Source: Phyto melanocephala
Taxonomy: Eukaryota > Arthropoda > Insecta > Diptera > Rhinophoridae
DNA: 64,000 nt
Direction: 5' to 3'
Assembly: GCA_941918925.1 (NCBI GenBank)
Contig: OW799236.1
Coordinates: 83,106,213-83,170,212, forward strand
Below are positions 34,260-46,500 of the stretch, in pieces. The position numbers and the translations under genes are program-made. The stretch's first letter is position 1, and each line of letters starts with the position of its first letter. The notes below the pieces were generated by a model that was given only the letters and a program-made list of their open reading frames with translations, made no database searches and had not been told where the DNA came from.

Positions 34260-34670
34260 TTCGTTGAACGAATATGGTTGAAGTCAAATGACCATCCAAT
34301 GCGTTTTCGCTTCGTTAAGTGGGCCTGCGATCGACTTATAGAAGATGCCGATTCTGACAAAAAAATCATCTTTTCAGATGAAGATGGCGGGTATGTAAAC
34401 AATCAAAATTGTCGCCTTTGGGGCACAAAAAACCCGCACGCATACATTGAAGAGCCGAAACACTCAAAACGAGTCACTGTTTGGTGCGGATGTGGTCCAG
34501 AGGCATAATTGGGCCATTTTTCTTCGAAAATGAGCAGGAAGTGTCAATGGCGATCCTTATCGGGCCATGTTGAACGAATTTTTGTTTACAAAAATTGAAG
34601 AGGAGGATATTGGCAACATTTGGTTTCAACAGGAGGGCGCTACGTGCCACACTGCCGAAGCTACACTTTT
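34260..34670 (+). pseudogene. Tc1/mariner-type transposase, C-terminal half, broken
   Basis: Open from 34278 to 34508 with RFVKWACDRLIED, KIIFSDEDGGYVNNQNCRLW and SKRVTVWCG, which is the region of the second catalytic aspartate (FSDE). A frameshift follows; then IIGPFFFENEQE, a shortened VNGDPYRAMLNEFLFTKIEEE and IWFQQEGATCHTAEAT. In the last block the usual third catalytic aspartate (QQDGA) is glutamate. The reading is lost in a T run at about 34666. The N-terminal DNA-binding half is not upstream; a candidate N-terminal piece lies 420 bp downstream (35092), so the locus is rearranged or holds two copies. Not functional. Confidence 0.75.
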
Positions 34671-35091
34671 TTTTATTTATTTAAAATCTCACGGTCTGGT
34701 CGAAAGGTTCAACCGAGTATAGGAGAAACATTTGTCAAAAGTGTTTCAAGTGTTAGCATATATGTAAGCCGTTTACGGCACTACCTATAGGTTACCAGCA
34801 AAAACTTTTTTTGGAAACAAGCTTAAGTTGTCAGATAAATTTGAAGCCCACGGCAAGAGATAAGCACAATAAAAGGTCTTCATGGATTCTAAACCAACAT
34901 TATTAGCTTCTAAGTGACCGAAATTGAAGACCAGGTATAATCCATAAGCACTTCCGCAGGATTTAATAAGACTTAGCTAGTTCTATTAAAGGGAGTTCTA
35001 TGTTAATTCTATATCACACCTTAACGTCAATTTTTTGCCCATTTTAATTTAACATTTCTATGTTTCAGAGTTTGTTATATTCAACTACGGA
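34671..35091. other. Unassigned DNA between transposase fragments
   Basis: No coding content or element ends recognised. Confidence 0.3.
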
Positions 35092-35370
35092 GATGTACAC
35101 TATTAAGCAACGCGTTAAGATTGTTGAGGCCTTTAATGGAAATGGGCGTTCAACTCAAAATGTATTTCGTAATTTTTTTTAGGCAGCACAATTGACCAGT
35201 CGTATTCAATATCGGGAGAATTGTACAAATGGCGCAAATTTCAGCCAGCTGGGTCTGAAGTAAATTTGAAAACATCTGTCCATTCGCGCCCAGTTGTCTC
35301 GAAAAAATGCAGTTGTTCACGATCACAGGAGAGCCATCAATCTCGACTCATCGTGTTGCCTAGTAATTTT
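35092..35370 (+). pseudogene. Tc1/mariner-type transposase, N-terminal fragment
   Basis: From an ATG at 35092 the frame reads MYTIKQRVKIVEAFNGNGRS then TQNVFRNFF before a stop; this is the helix-turn-helix start of the same transposase family as 34260-34670 (usual form QQRVKIVEFYFENGRSV). After the stop, further pieces in shifted frames to about 35370 continue the likeness weakly. Because it lies after the C-terminal fragment on the same strand, it is a separate insertion or the result of a rearrangement. Confidence 0.6.
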
Positions 35371-38039
35371 GAACATTAACATTGTCATTGAAAGTATGGA
35401 CCAATATAAGTATGTCACTGAAGCTGTGGCGAGCATTTAGCTGTTATTTTATTTGACAAACAATTGCTGTAGACCCTTCTATCATAATAAGAAATGTTAA
35501 GATGATTTTCCGAAAATTTTTGCATTATTTTCAATTTACATTGTAACCTCAAAAACAACATCTTTTAAATGAACGCCACAAAGCGATGTCTCTCAGTTTA
35601 TTTGTCTATAAACAAACGAGATATAACCAAAAGACGCTGACTGCCTTCATATATTTAGAGCTTCAAACTATTCAAAAAGCAATTTTTGATGTTATATTTT
35701 CAGACGAAATCTTTTAAATATTTTTTTCTTACCCACTGTTCTTCATTTGGTATAATAGCTAATAAATGATCGATCATTTCACATTTCCTAGATGCACACA
35801 TGTTCCCACTAAGTGTGTGCACACAAAAATGTTTTTAAGCGAATTTTTCTCGCACATTTGTACAACGTTTTTTCTTTTATTCGTTCTTTCTTTTTCTGCA
35901 CTTTATGTTTTTTTATTGTTTCTGGTAACGAACGTTTAGAAATGCACTTGTGCAAGAGTGGCCTTTAAGAACTTTCGAATAGACAAACGTGTAATGGAAG
36001 GTGGTTGGTTGATTTTGTTCAAAAGTCGGCTTCGTTAGTCCAACAATAGTAACAGCGTAGAAAGACATGAGGACAAACAAGAAACAAAAGATCAGAAATA
36101 GTCAAACAGCAATATGATGCTGTTACTGATGCTGTTCAACTGTCTACTGGAACAGCAAGAACTTGGCATATATGGAACATATAGCAATAACGACAAACAA
36201 CAGTGACAACAACAGCGGTCCGAGTAAAATAAAAGAACACACACAATGTGGTAGGGTTTACAAGAAGGAGGAAACAACAAAAAACTAGTTAAAAGTATTA
36301 AGTTTTTTGTTAATTCAAATATGAAAAATGTTTTATAAATAAGTATTTTTAAAAAGCATTTTTTTGTTTCTGTGTTAGTTTTTAGAAACCTTGTATGAGT
36401 GTGTGTGTATATGTACTTTGTCAGAATTTCAGAGAACAAGTATAAAAAGTAAGAAAAAATTAATGACAATCGCCGCCACTGACATAAATGACCCCTTAAG
36501 TCATTACTCACCTGTGATAGTAAAAATATTTTAGTGACTTGCTCCCTGGCCATCAGTCGGACAATGTGCACTTTGTTCACTGGCCTAAAATTTATGCCAG
36601 CACACAGGCATTTGCATTTTATTATTTAGAAGTCTATTAGCAGCTAATGACCGACTTTTATGAGACATCATAAGTGAAACAGCAAAAGGAAAATAAAATT
36701 AAATGAATAAGAATACAAAAACAATAAAAATAAAAAACCGAAGCACTAAGATTCTTTTGTCATAGATGAAATCCTTTTGTCTGGCCTATCGCTTTAACGC
36801 CTTTTGCTGCGTAGATTTCTTTTCAAACACAAGAAACATTCTTCAAAGTGGAAGCATTTCTAAAGCCAAACGTCTAGGTATGTTGATGAGCTAAAAATCT
36901 ATGAATTTAAAAAATTATATTCGTCTCAAACGCATGATCACACATGTCCATTGGCTCATACCGAGTAGGTTTACAAATGGTAAAACGACTTTGGTTATTG
37001 GCTAAAGCCTAGTCTAACACAGATTAATATGTGCGTGTAGCTTTAATGGCAGAATATTTGAACATTTAAAGAAAACACACACAATTTATGACACTAATGT
37101 TTAAGCATTTTGTTTGAAAATTTCTTTTTTGCTCGCTGTTGTTGTACCCTACATGATGGTGTGATAAAATGATTAATAAGGATAATGTTATGAAGATTTT
37201 ATGGTGAGGAATAATTAAGAAAACGAGATTTAAGGATGCCACGAAGTTTGATAATATTATTCAAATACTCAATTTGAATATTGGTTGTAAGTGTAGCTCA
37301 AAGGCTCCCATCTGGTCAAATTATCAGAATATTGGATAACAGAATATTTTACTAACATGTTTACGAGTAGCAACGATAAAGAATGCTACTAAAATTATTT
37401 TTATGGAATATTACTAACTTCCTTTTTTTGTGGACACATTTTATATTTAATATCAGAAAATTTATCTGAAGAAGCCCAATCCAGGTGGAATTTTCTCGTT
37501 TTCGATCTACTTGTAGATTTGACTCTGTAATTCAGCAAGGACTTTATATTACAAACCATGTCATGGTAAGTCAAAAAACAACAACAAAATAACAATAAAA
37601 AAATCGGCAGCAAGAATATATATATTTTTTTAATTATCTGTAATAAATAAGCTTTATGCACTGATGTTATTTCTGGTAACATGGTGTTATTATACTGATG
37701 ACTGGCAAAATATAGAGACCACCCTTATTGTGCCCTAAAAAGGACCCTCTTATCAAAGTTTTATTCATAGTGCTATCATTAATAGAGTGAATCTTAAATA
37801 TGATTAGATTATAGCACTAATGAAATCTTTGCTCGAGAGATCTGCAAAAAGGCATCTATCGAATTAGCTGCTATTTGTTCAGTTTTTTTACTCTACTAAA
37901 TCGCTATATAGGCAACACCTGTAAATTATCAAATAGTGTTCTGTTCGAGCGACGTCCCGCAAAAATTTTTTATCAACAACTTATCTTTAGCAAAAAGGGC
38001 AATTTCTGGTTAAGTTAGTACATCCATAAACAAAGAAGT
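35371..38039. other. Unassigned non-coding DNA
   Basis: The minus-strand open frame at 36092-36580 (162 codons) is among the longest here, but its translation is a low-complexity run of L, S, F, C and I with TH repeats from a GT microsatellite; I do not accept it as a gene. 36060-36250 and 36600-36900 are rich in CAACAACAG and look like non-repetitive intronic sequence. Confidence 0.4.
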
Positions 38040-38195
38040 TGAATTTGGAATGATGCCAATCCACATGGAATCAAAAAGCATCCAAGTTATTCTTGTTTGG
38101 TGTACATTTTTAGACTGGTGCCGTAATTTTTCTATATTTCTCTGAGAATGACGTTGATAAGGCCATTACCGTTAAAGGCGAGCTCTAAAGGTTGA
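38040..38195 (+). pseudogene. mariner-type transposase scrap
   Basis: Plus-strand frames give TGAVIFLYFSENDVDKAITV, corresponding to the GGIIGPYFFENDAGQAVTVNG region, preceded by a weak KLFLFGVHF (VTVWCGLW). Only about 50 codons are recognisable. Confidence 0.45.
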
Positions 38196-38732
38196 TCATT
38201 AATTTAAAAAAATAATAAAAAATTTCACTTATATCTCACACAGGTTGTTTATTTTAACTATAAAATAAAATCGCCTACTTAAAAATAGGTTAAGGTCAAA
38301 TAGTAAAGACAATTTTCTCCTGTGTTTGCCTACCAATTTAAACAAAGAAGACCATTTGATAGGTATTTTCTTAAAGCAGTGCAGTAGATAACATTAATCG
38401 ATTATTTTTTTTTAAACTGGGTTAACATTCATTTTGTGAAAATAAAAAAGAAATCTTCAAAAATAATAAAGTGAGACTATGGGCCATTATTACAACTTGC
38501 CGTTAGTTAAAGCCAGGATTTTGTCGGATATATAAATGAATTTGCATTATAAAGCCTACATTTATTATCTTTTATCCATTAAATTTTATTATTATTAATA
38601 AAAATTATTTTATTTAGTTATTTGGCTTAAGCTGGTCTTTATGCATTTCACTGGTACTTATACTAGATCGTCAGTAGACCTTTAACCCAAATTCTTCAAA
38701 AAGTTTAAAATGTTATAAGTTTAATAAATAAA
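38196..38732. other. Unassigned AT-rich non-coding DNA
   Basis: Nothing recognised apart from A/T-rich sequence leading to the Helitron 3' end. Confidence 0.35.
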
Positions 38733-39548
38733 TTAGCTAATACCCGGTATGCTTCGCCACCCCAAATTTTAGTATTTAATTCATATGGCAGGTGCCACGC
38801 CCACTATTGTTAATGCACCTATTTCTTGCCTAAATGTTCATTTGGGTGTCAAAGTTGCTCTTGCAAAATTTTACTTCTCTAATCGATATCGTTTTCAAAA
38901 TATACGAATTTTAGTATTTAATTCATATGTTGGTGCCACGCCCACTATTGGTAATGTACCCATTTTTTCCATAAATATTTACTTGAATATCAAAGTTGCT
39001 TTTGCAAAATTTTACTACTCTAATCGATATCGTTTTCCAGATATACGAATTTTAGTATTTAATTCATATGGTAGGTGCCATGCCCACTATTGATAATGAA
39101 CCCATTTTTTCCATAAATATTTATTTGAATATAAAAGTTGCTATTGCAAAATTTTACTACTCTAATCGATATCGTTTTCCAGATATACGATTTTTAGTAT
39201 TTAATTCATGTGCCCACGCCTACTATTGCAAGTCCGCCCATTTTTTACCCAAATGTTCATGTGGATGTCAAAGTTTACCGTACTTAATTTGAAGACTTTA
39301 GCTGCTTTAACTTTCGTGATATATAATTTAATACTTATTCTTTAATAGGGCGTGGCACCCCGCCCACTTACAATTTCAAACCAAAGTATAGCCTATAGTT
39401 CCTTCCAGACATACAAAAGGATTCTGTGAAAATTTCAAGGAAATCGGTCCAGCCGTTTAACCGTCTATAAAGCACAAACAAACATACAAACATACAAACA
39501 TACAAACATATAAACATACAAACACACTTTGATTTTTATATATATAGA
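38733..39548 (-). mobile_element. Non-autonomous Helitron with three to four ~145-bp internal repeats
   Basis: On the minus strand it begins TCTATATATATAAAAATC after an A and ends GTGGCGAAGCATACCGGGTA then TTAGCTAA before a T, that is, a terminal hairpin plus CTRR with A/T insertion context. Inside are three good and one partial copies of a block of about 145 bp containing GTGCCACGCCCACTATTG and CTAATCGATATCGTTTTC. Near the 5' end is an (AAACATAC)n microsatellite at 39476-39528. The open plus-strand frames at 38785-39292 arise from these repeats and are not genes. Confidence 0.8.
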
Positions 39549-40480
39549 TAGATAAACAAATGTTTTTTACTTATTTCTTTGACCTCAAGCTCAACTAATA
39601 CAAAATTAAAGTTATTTTCAAACTCTTAAAATAATGAGACTGTTGAACTTTTCTTTAATTAAATTAATTTAAAATGTGCTTTTTTGTAATATTAGTTAGG
39701 TTTCAAATATATCTTTCATACAACATTTATTAACGGAAATTTTTCGATCTGAGCGTAATGTTTAGTTGTTACGGAAATTTTTACTAAAAAAGCCATAAAT
39801 TTTAAGGTACACATTGAACTCAAAATCACAATGGTACTAAATTTTTTATAATTATTAAACGTTGGTGAAAATATTACATCATTATGAACTAGATCGCGGT
39901 AATCCAGAGCATTTATTAAAAAAGCCACTGAGTGAAAAAAATTCGACTTTTGGGTCGTTGAAAAGCGCTAAATCTTGCGCCAAAAACACTAAATTGGCAT
40001 CGCTGAGTAAAATTATTTTTTTTTTTATTATCTTACACATCATAGCAAAAACTAACAAAAGAAGATAATGTGTACAATTTATTTTTGTAAAGAAATAAAA
40101 AGTCTCATATTTAGAAACTGTAATGGATCTGTTAATAAAAAGAAACGCAAATAAGTAAAATCAACGTTGTCAAATATCTACTTTTGGTATTGCTATTAGT
40201 GCTTTTTTTACTTTGTGAGAGGAAATGTCAATATTCGAAGTAATATAGAATATAAAGTACCCATTAGATTTCTTTTAAATATTGTTTAAACACCCTTACT
40301 CAATCATTTTTCAGCAGTGCGCAAGATTAAGTTATAATTCAATTAACGCTTATTAGTTTTATAATTGAGCCCTACAAGTGGGTTATTGCATATAAATATT
40401 ATGCCATTTACAAGTGCTCTTGGTCCAAATATACGATTCTAGAAGCGAATTTTGCTAATGAAGTTTTTTTTGGTGACTAC
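39549..40480. other. Unassigned AT-rich non-coding DNA
   Basis: No supported gene; opposite-strand open frames at 39716-40068 overlap and show no domain. Confidence 0.35.
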
Positions 40481-40620
40481 ACGCAAAGAAAAAATATGGT
40501 TGTGGTAACCATAATCGAAGAGCAGCATCATACTATAATTGAATTGTATGATTGTGGTTAAAACATATAATGGTGCAATAATCTTGTTATAACTACAAAT
40601 GTTTTCGCTTTTTAGAGGAA
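40481..40620. repeat. Possible TIR-family fragment (CACGCAAAGAA end)
   Basis: Starts ACACGCAAAGAAAAAATATG then GTTGTGGTAACCATAATC, and contains an inner imperfect inverted repeat (ACTATAATTGAATTG with GTATGATTGTGGTT). The start resembles the inverted right ends of 19620-19935 and 41450-41750. Too diverged to define the element. Confidence 0.35.
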
Positions 40621-40718
40621 AATTATGTTTTTGTTCTTATTTACATCGATAGTAAATACCTTTGAAATCGCAATTTTGTATCTAAATATATATATTTATT
40701 TCTTGAATTTTTTCAGAA

Positions 40719-41311
40719 TCTAATATATATAAAATTTTTGTGTCGTTGTGTTTATAATTAATCTACTACGTAATGGCTCGACCGATTTTCATGAAATTTT
40801 GTGTGCATATCGGGTAGGCCTGAGAATCGGTCAACATCTATATTTCATACCCCTAATCGCCACGCTTTTTTTTAACGCCCCCTTCACATAATATAACTAA
40901 GACTCTGGTATGATTAATAGGTTAATTTTTTTATCACCCTACTTTATCGCCCACTTTTTTTTAATTATGTACTTGCATCGATATAGTTTTTAGTATTTTT
41001 CTTCAAACTGGACAGAATTTATAGTCCAGCCAATGCAGAAATAACGTTTGAAAATTGGTTAACATCTATTTTTCATACTCCTTAATATTAAGGGTTACTC
41101 ACCCCAAGGGACAGTTTATGCCTCACCTAAATAACGTAAGAACTTCGATAAAATTTTAATCTAAGATGGACCGCGTACCGTAAAACATATACATATGTGT
41201 GGTTTACGTTTTTTTTATGTACTCAAAAGAAGTTAGTTATTTTAAATGAACTAGAAATATATTTCCTAAAAATAATTTATATGGCAAAACAACGTTTGCC
41301 GGGTCAGATAG
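40719..41311 (+). mobile_element. Non-autonomous Helitron
   Basis: Begins TCTAATATATATAAAATTTT after an A and ends with AACAACGTTTGCCGGGTCAG then ATAG before a T. The GTTTGCCGGGTCAG end is a common insect Helitron 3' terminus; here CTAG has become ATAG. The 5' part holds CTACTACGTAATGGCTCGAC and GATTTTCATGAAATTTTGTG, also typical. No coding capacity. Confidence 0.65.
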
Positions 41312-41449
41312 TTTTTTTATATTATTCTTCACTTGTCAAAATTTTTAAATAATAAAAAGGTATTCAACAAAAACAAGAAGCGTTGGAATCAAATTAGTAT
41401 TAAGGATTTCACAGATTTCTTGCTTTTAAATAACTCGATAATTCTTAGT

Positions 41450-41750
41450 TTTAAATGCTTTCGAATATAATATTATTTTTGTAAAGATATCATGCTATTT
41501 TTGTAATAATAAATTTGTAAATTATACTATTTATACAGGACAACCACACTAAAGTTTTCACTTAGAGTAAAAATTAAATGATAAATTTAAAACAAACGCT
41601 TGATTGAAAAAAAACAAAATAAAAATACCTGTTACTTTTTTTTCGATAACCAAATATTGTTACAGAGATTATAATATGACCGTCATGATCATGTCGTTAT
41701 CTTGATATTTCTTTGTGTGTAAATACCAAATGTAAGTTTTATTAAAACTT
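41450..41750. repeat. Dispersed repeat, unclassified (copy 2)
   Basis: Counterpart of 19620-19935 in the same orientation; the right side, reversed, reads ACACACAAAGAAATATC. See that entry. Confidence 0.45.
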
Positions 41751-42390
41751 TAAGAGGTTTCCGAACTAAAGATATTTTTGATATTTTGGGTGTCAAGCTG
41801 AAATGTAAGTCCGATGATATAAGATATACTTACTTCGGAACAATTACTCAATTCCACACTTGCCTCTTTAGTATCTGTAGACACAAAATGAACTTTTTAT
41901 AAAAAAAAACATGTTGACTCTAAACTGGCAGAGTTCTCTCTCCGACCATATTGATAGCGTCATAGTTTAAAGGATTTAATGGCCAGATGATTTTAATAAT
42001 AAAATAACTTTAAACTTACTTATACTTAAGGCATTTATCATTAGCAATCGAACTTCAGTTTTGTTGCAAAATAAGATAGTTCAGAGGGAAAGTGGCAACC
42101 AAAAGCTGTTTCTGTTAAGTAATAATTATATTGGCAACTATAAAGTTAAAGTTGTCACTTTGTTTAAAAATATGTTACTCATTTCGAAAGTCAAACATTT
42201 TAAACTAGCGCCTGTTTTGAAAATTTAAATCTAGAAAGTACTACACCTGAAAGTAAAATAGAATATACTAAGAAAAAATATCAGTTATAAATGTAGTCAG
42301 AGATGGAAAAGTTTTTTTTTTTTTTTCAATTTTAACGTTTTTGGTAAAATTACAAAGTTCAATTATTTTCGAAACTTAAGCTAAAATTTC
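41751..42390. other. Unassigned AT-rich non-coding DNA
   Basis: No gene or element ends recognised. Confidence 0.35.
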
Positions 42391-42431
42391 CTAAGGAGCG
42401 CACAACGTTTCAATTGGGCATACGTAAATAC

Positions 42432-43463
42432 TAGGGTGATCGACTCGGTTATACAACCGGTGGAAAACCCGGGTTTTTCCTCTTTCTGCTGACAGTTTTT
42501 TCTAAATGTTGATTTTTCGAATATCGAATACAGCGGTTTTTTTATCCGAAAAAGCCGTTTTTTTTTATTTTTTAAAGTTTATTTTCATATATCTTTGTAA
42601 AAAATTGAACCATAGTATATTTAGAAAATAAAAACTATTAAATATTCTTCCATAATATTGTAAGAAATTTATTTGTTGTTTAAAAAACAAATGCCAAATA
42701 AGAAAAATAATTGAGCTTAAATATTATTTTTTTATAGGATATAAGCCTAACATTAAAAGTTAAAGGTAATCGATCGATCACTTTTAGGTAAAAAGTGTAG
42801 TTACAATAAAGAAAAACCAATAATCTCTTCTTCCAGATCCTAATTTTAATTAATGGCATTGAGTATTTTAAATTATAGAAATCATTTCAAACAAAATACG
42901 TTAGTGCATATTAGTTTAAAAGATCTATTTAACATTTTGAAAATGTACAGAAGAAGATACAAGCATTTATAACAGCCTTATAAAAAGTCTTATTTATTTG
43001 TGTATTAATGTATTGTATTTATTTATTTTACTTGTAAAGAGTACCTGTTGTCCTTAAATTCAACTAATAAAAACCAAATTAGTCAACTGCATTTATTTTA
43101 TTGCGTTATTGTGCAGCCAAACGTATATAAACTGTAAAAATTTCATATTTAGATATAATTTTTATTATAATCTTTTTTTACAATATTTTTTTAATATTTC
43201 TTCACATATTATATTTTATATATTCGAACCGGTTAACCAGTTTTTTCTAAATATTCAAAATAGCAGCCGGTTTTTTTCTAGTTCTAAGGGCCATATTCTT
43301 AAAAAATATTTTTGGTTTAGTAAAGGCTTATTTGACAGATATTGTAAAGAAATTCGTTAAATAAGCCTTTGATAAACCTAAAATATTTTTTATGAATATG
43401 GCCCTAAATTTCAAACTATTTGAAAACCGGTTTCTTAAAAAAATCGAATAATCGATCACCCTA
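42432..43463. mobile_element. 1032-bp hAT-like non-autonomous element with 8-bp target duplication
   Basis: Bounded by GTAAATAC on both sides (42424-42431 and 43464-43471), a perfect 8-bp target-site duplication. The ends are TAGGGTGATCGA and its inverse TCGATCACCCTA. Subterminal AACCGGTTTT-type words recur near both ends (42456-42480 and 43225-43275, 43425-43433). An 8-bp duplication with short TAGGGTG-type ends fits the hAT superfamily. The plus-strand open frame at 43109-43360 is not a transposase. The target is the 3' end of a retrotransposon. Confidence 0.82.
43287..43405. mobile_element. 119-bp hairpin MITE nested in the hAT-like element
   Basis: Arms of about 50 bp, beginning AGGGCCATATTCTTAAAAAA on the left and its near-perfect inverse on the right (GGCCCT end), surround a loop of about 20 bases. 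Four to six mismatches in the arms. It would fold into a single long hairpin like a miRNA precursor. This is the third layer of a nest: retrotransposon, hAT, hairpin. Confidence 0.72.
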
Positions 43464-43510
43464 GTAAATACCTGTCATGGTTAAAGGCTTTTAAGGCTTT
43501 TTCAACCTAA

Positions 43511-46500
43511 CCGAAGCATAAAATTAGAACGAGGTTTCAATTTTAATCAAAAGACCGCAAATATTTTTACAAAATAATTAATTTAGATTTGTAAATACAT
43601 ATATAAAATTGTCTCCGCTAGAGTACTTCAGATTCGTTTATTATCTTCTCTGGCAATTTGTCTCACCTAAATTTATTATCTTCTGTCTTAAATTCTCTCT
43701 ATGACTTTTGTTGCAGCAATTATAATTATTATTACTTTTTATGAGTTTTTAACTCTTCTGTGCAATACGGTGTGTTTAACAACAACTGCCGCCTTTGCTG
43801 CTGCTTACTGATGATGTTGGTGATTCTACACAGCTTCTGCAGCAACTCTAAAAGTCATCTTCTTAAGCACGTTGTTGGCCGCCTATCTGTGTGTATGCTC
43901 ATTTGTGTGCGCAGTCAGTAGTTTTTGATATCTCTAAACGTGGCTAATGTTTAGGTTATCTACTCTTTTCTATTTTATGGCTTTCTGTTTGTTGCCTTCT
44001 TATATTACTGTAGCAAGTAAACAACATTACCATTCATTTATTGTAGCTAGAAAAAAGAAATATACTGCAAATAGTTTTATTTTTTCGCCAGCGATTTCTC
44101 TTGTCTTACAAATTGTAAGGTGTTTCTAGTGTTCAGTTGCAGGAGTATTAGATATGACATGTGTTTTTATTCTACTACTTGCAATTTGTACGTATGTAGT
44201 CGTATGTGTGCTGTGAGGAAAGTGTTAGATTTTTATGGTCTTTGTAATGATTTACAAATAGCTTTAAAATTTCAATGATTAATTACATAACGCCTCCGAA
44301 TTTTTCATATTCTTAGACAAAAAATGTACAATAAAAAACGATGCACATTAAAATGGAAAAATACTTACAACAATTTGCAGATAATGAGTTATGTTTATTT
44401 GTGTTAAGGCATTTTATAAATTTTTATTTTATTCTATTTTTAGTCTTCTTATTTCAGAGTTCTAGAGGTTAAGAAAAGGTGGGCATTTTGAGTTATTTGG
44501 AAAATAAAGAGAAATTGGAAAAAATTTAGATTTACTACTGAAGGCAGTTTATGACTATTTTTGGCATCAATTAAAAATACTAGAGTTGTATAGAAATTTA
44601 TAGTTTAAAATCTATTATTAAAATTCCTTTGATTATTGCAAATTAACTAGCTCTTTATTGAGCACTTCCTTCTTTCAGTTAAAACAAAAAAAGTGAGATA
44701 TTGTGGAAACTTTTTATTTATTTGAAAGGCCCATTAATGCCATTATGTAAAAAGTTTCCACCTTGGTTTAAAACATAAGATTACCATGCCATAAAATGGT
44801 TCGTGTAGAATCCAATATGGCTCCTCAAGGGAGTGTGACCTTGTTACATGTTATTGCCAGTTTAGGGTACTGCTTAAAGGCCAAAATTAGAAGATGTTAC
44901 TCCGGTGAGAGGCAACTCAAGAGTGACAAATGATTTATCGGGTACCAGGGGAATCAGTACTTTCATTTTATTTTAGCCTCCTTGAATATTAGGTGTTAGT
45001 TCTGATTGCTCTCAAAGTGGTTAAATTTGTATTATACTTCTGTTAACCTTTTACATCTCTGGGTGTTGTAGCCTTCCTAACAGAAATAGATACCGAACGT
45101 TAAATGATAAATGCTCATACTGGTGGCAAAATACGTGCCTTGGGAAACCCTTAACGTCTTAGAGTGCCGTTGCCTTTCAATAGAGTTACTTCGTTGGTAT
45201 TTTTCGGATTGCAGGCTAAAATTTTAGTTTGAATCTTTTAGTATACTATATCCGATTCTTGCGCTGATGAACATAATTCGCCTCATGACAAGTACAAGGG
45301 TTGAAATAATCCCGAGTTGTTCAGTAAGGAAGAGTTTCCATCTGTGTGTTTTGACACTCAGCGGCGGTGGTTGAGTTTCAGTAACTCAACTCCGTGATAA
45401 GGTTATGACTCTCGGTTCCAACGCTGACTTTTTTGTATATATGGTGGCTGAATATAAAAGCAGACAACTACTATTTCAGGTCTCTTTTTGGCCCCCTTCG
45501 CCTACCTTTAATTGCTTGGCTACCAATCGGCGTCCATTTATTCTCTGAGTCCCTTGCTACTACAGGTGTTTTCTCTTGACAAGAAAAAAATTTCACGTTG
45601 CCGACTTTCACTATCCATGCTGTCATTGTGCATCGATTCATCCAGTGTGAGAGTACGTTGCAGCCCCTCGACTTTCCTCACTCGACTCAAACACTCTCCG
45701 TAACCCCTTTCATTTCGAGGTTCAGGATTCTTTTATATCCCATCAATACAGATACTGATGTCGCTATTTATGGCCTTGTTGTACATGGATATATCTGCTA
45801 TGAGCATGAGATACAGCTACTCGACTAAATTCACTTGACTTATATGCTCCATTGGCATCTGATTCTTCCTAACCTCTTTATGTACGAGGTCCAGGATTAT
45901 TTTGTTTTCCAGACAGAGGTAATACCTCTATGACCCGGACTATCAAAAACCCCAAGGCAATAACAAATTTTTTAATTTTGCTGGCCACTGTGCACCTTAT
46001 TTTTCGATTCAATTAAGGGTCTGTTTCCAATTGCTTCAGCATGGTTCCGTGAACACATGAACTTGACAATGGTCGTTTTACTTTATTTCTTGAGTCAGTT
46101 GAACTTTTAAGAGGTACAGGCACAAAAAATGAAATAAAATTCAACAAGTTAGGGTAGACGAAAGGCCTAACTGTTTTGAGCTCTGCTAAATTGACTGCCT
46201 CGGATTCTTCGGCACATTATTACGGACAGGGGTGATATTTTTTAAAGATCTTTTGTTACAGCCCCGTACAGGTCATGGGCAATTGTATATTTAACTAGTC
46301 GTCTTAAATTTATACACCCATTTGAATAAATGATAGCCAATTAGTCAAAAGATCTTTAGCAATTAGATCGTAAATAACAGTTAACTTTCAGAGGACCCGA
46401 TTAATTTTTAAAAAAAGTTTTAAAATAATTTTTGAACCGAGAAAGATAGTCTCATTTTGGTGGATTATAAAGCGGGTACTTATTATAATCTGAAACCCCA

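Larger units (their letters stand above)
42391..43510 (+). mobile_element. Non-LTR retrotransposon 3'-end fragment split by a hAT-like insertion
   Basis: The left part (about 42391-42431) reads GGAGCGCACAACGTTTCAAT then TGGGCATACGTAAATAC. The right part (43464-43510) resumes GTAAATACCTGTCATGG and runs through GGCTTTT to TTCAACCTAACC. With the intervening element removed, this is continuous with the 3' UTR of the element at 60005-61099 (60992-61084). Only the last about 90 bp of the element are present. Confidence 0.75.

Noticed and set aside
36092..36580. 162-codon minus-strand open frame
   Set aside because: Low-complexity L/S/F/C-rich translation with a TH repeat from a microsatellite; no domain, no gene-like codon pattern.
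38785..39292. Two plus-strand open frames with repeated VGATPTI and NRYRFPDIRILVFNS phrases
   Set aside because: The repetition comes from the ~145-bp blocks of a non-coding Helitron; ends and orientation fit the element, not a gene.
43109..43360. 83-codon open frame inside the hAT-like element as a transposase
   Set aside because: No DDE or dimerisation motifs; it spans the nested hairpin and AT-rich filler.
45512..45828. Overlapping plus-strand open frames rich in S and L
   Set aside because: No recognisable domain in either frame or on the opposite strand; kept only as a note on composition.
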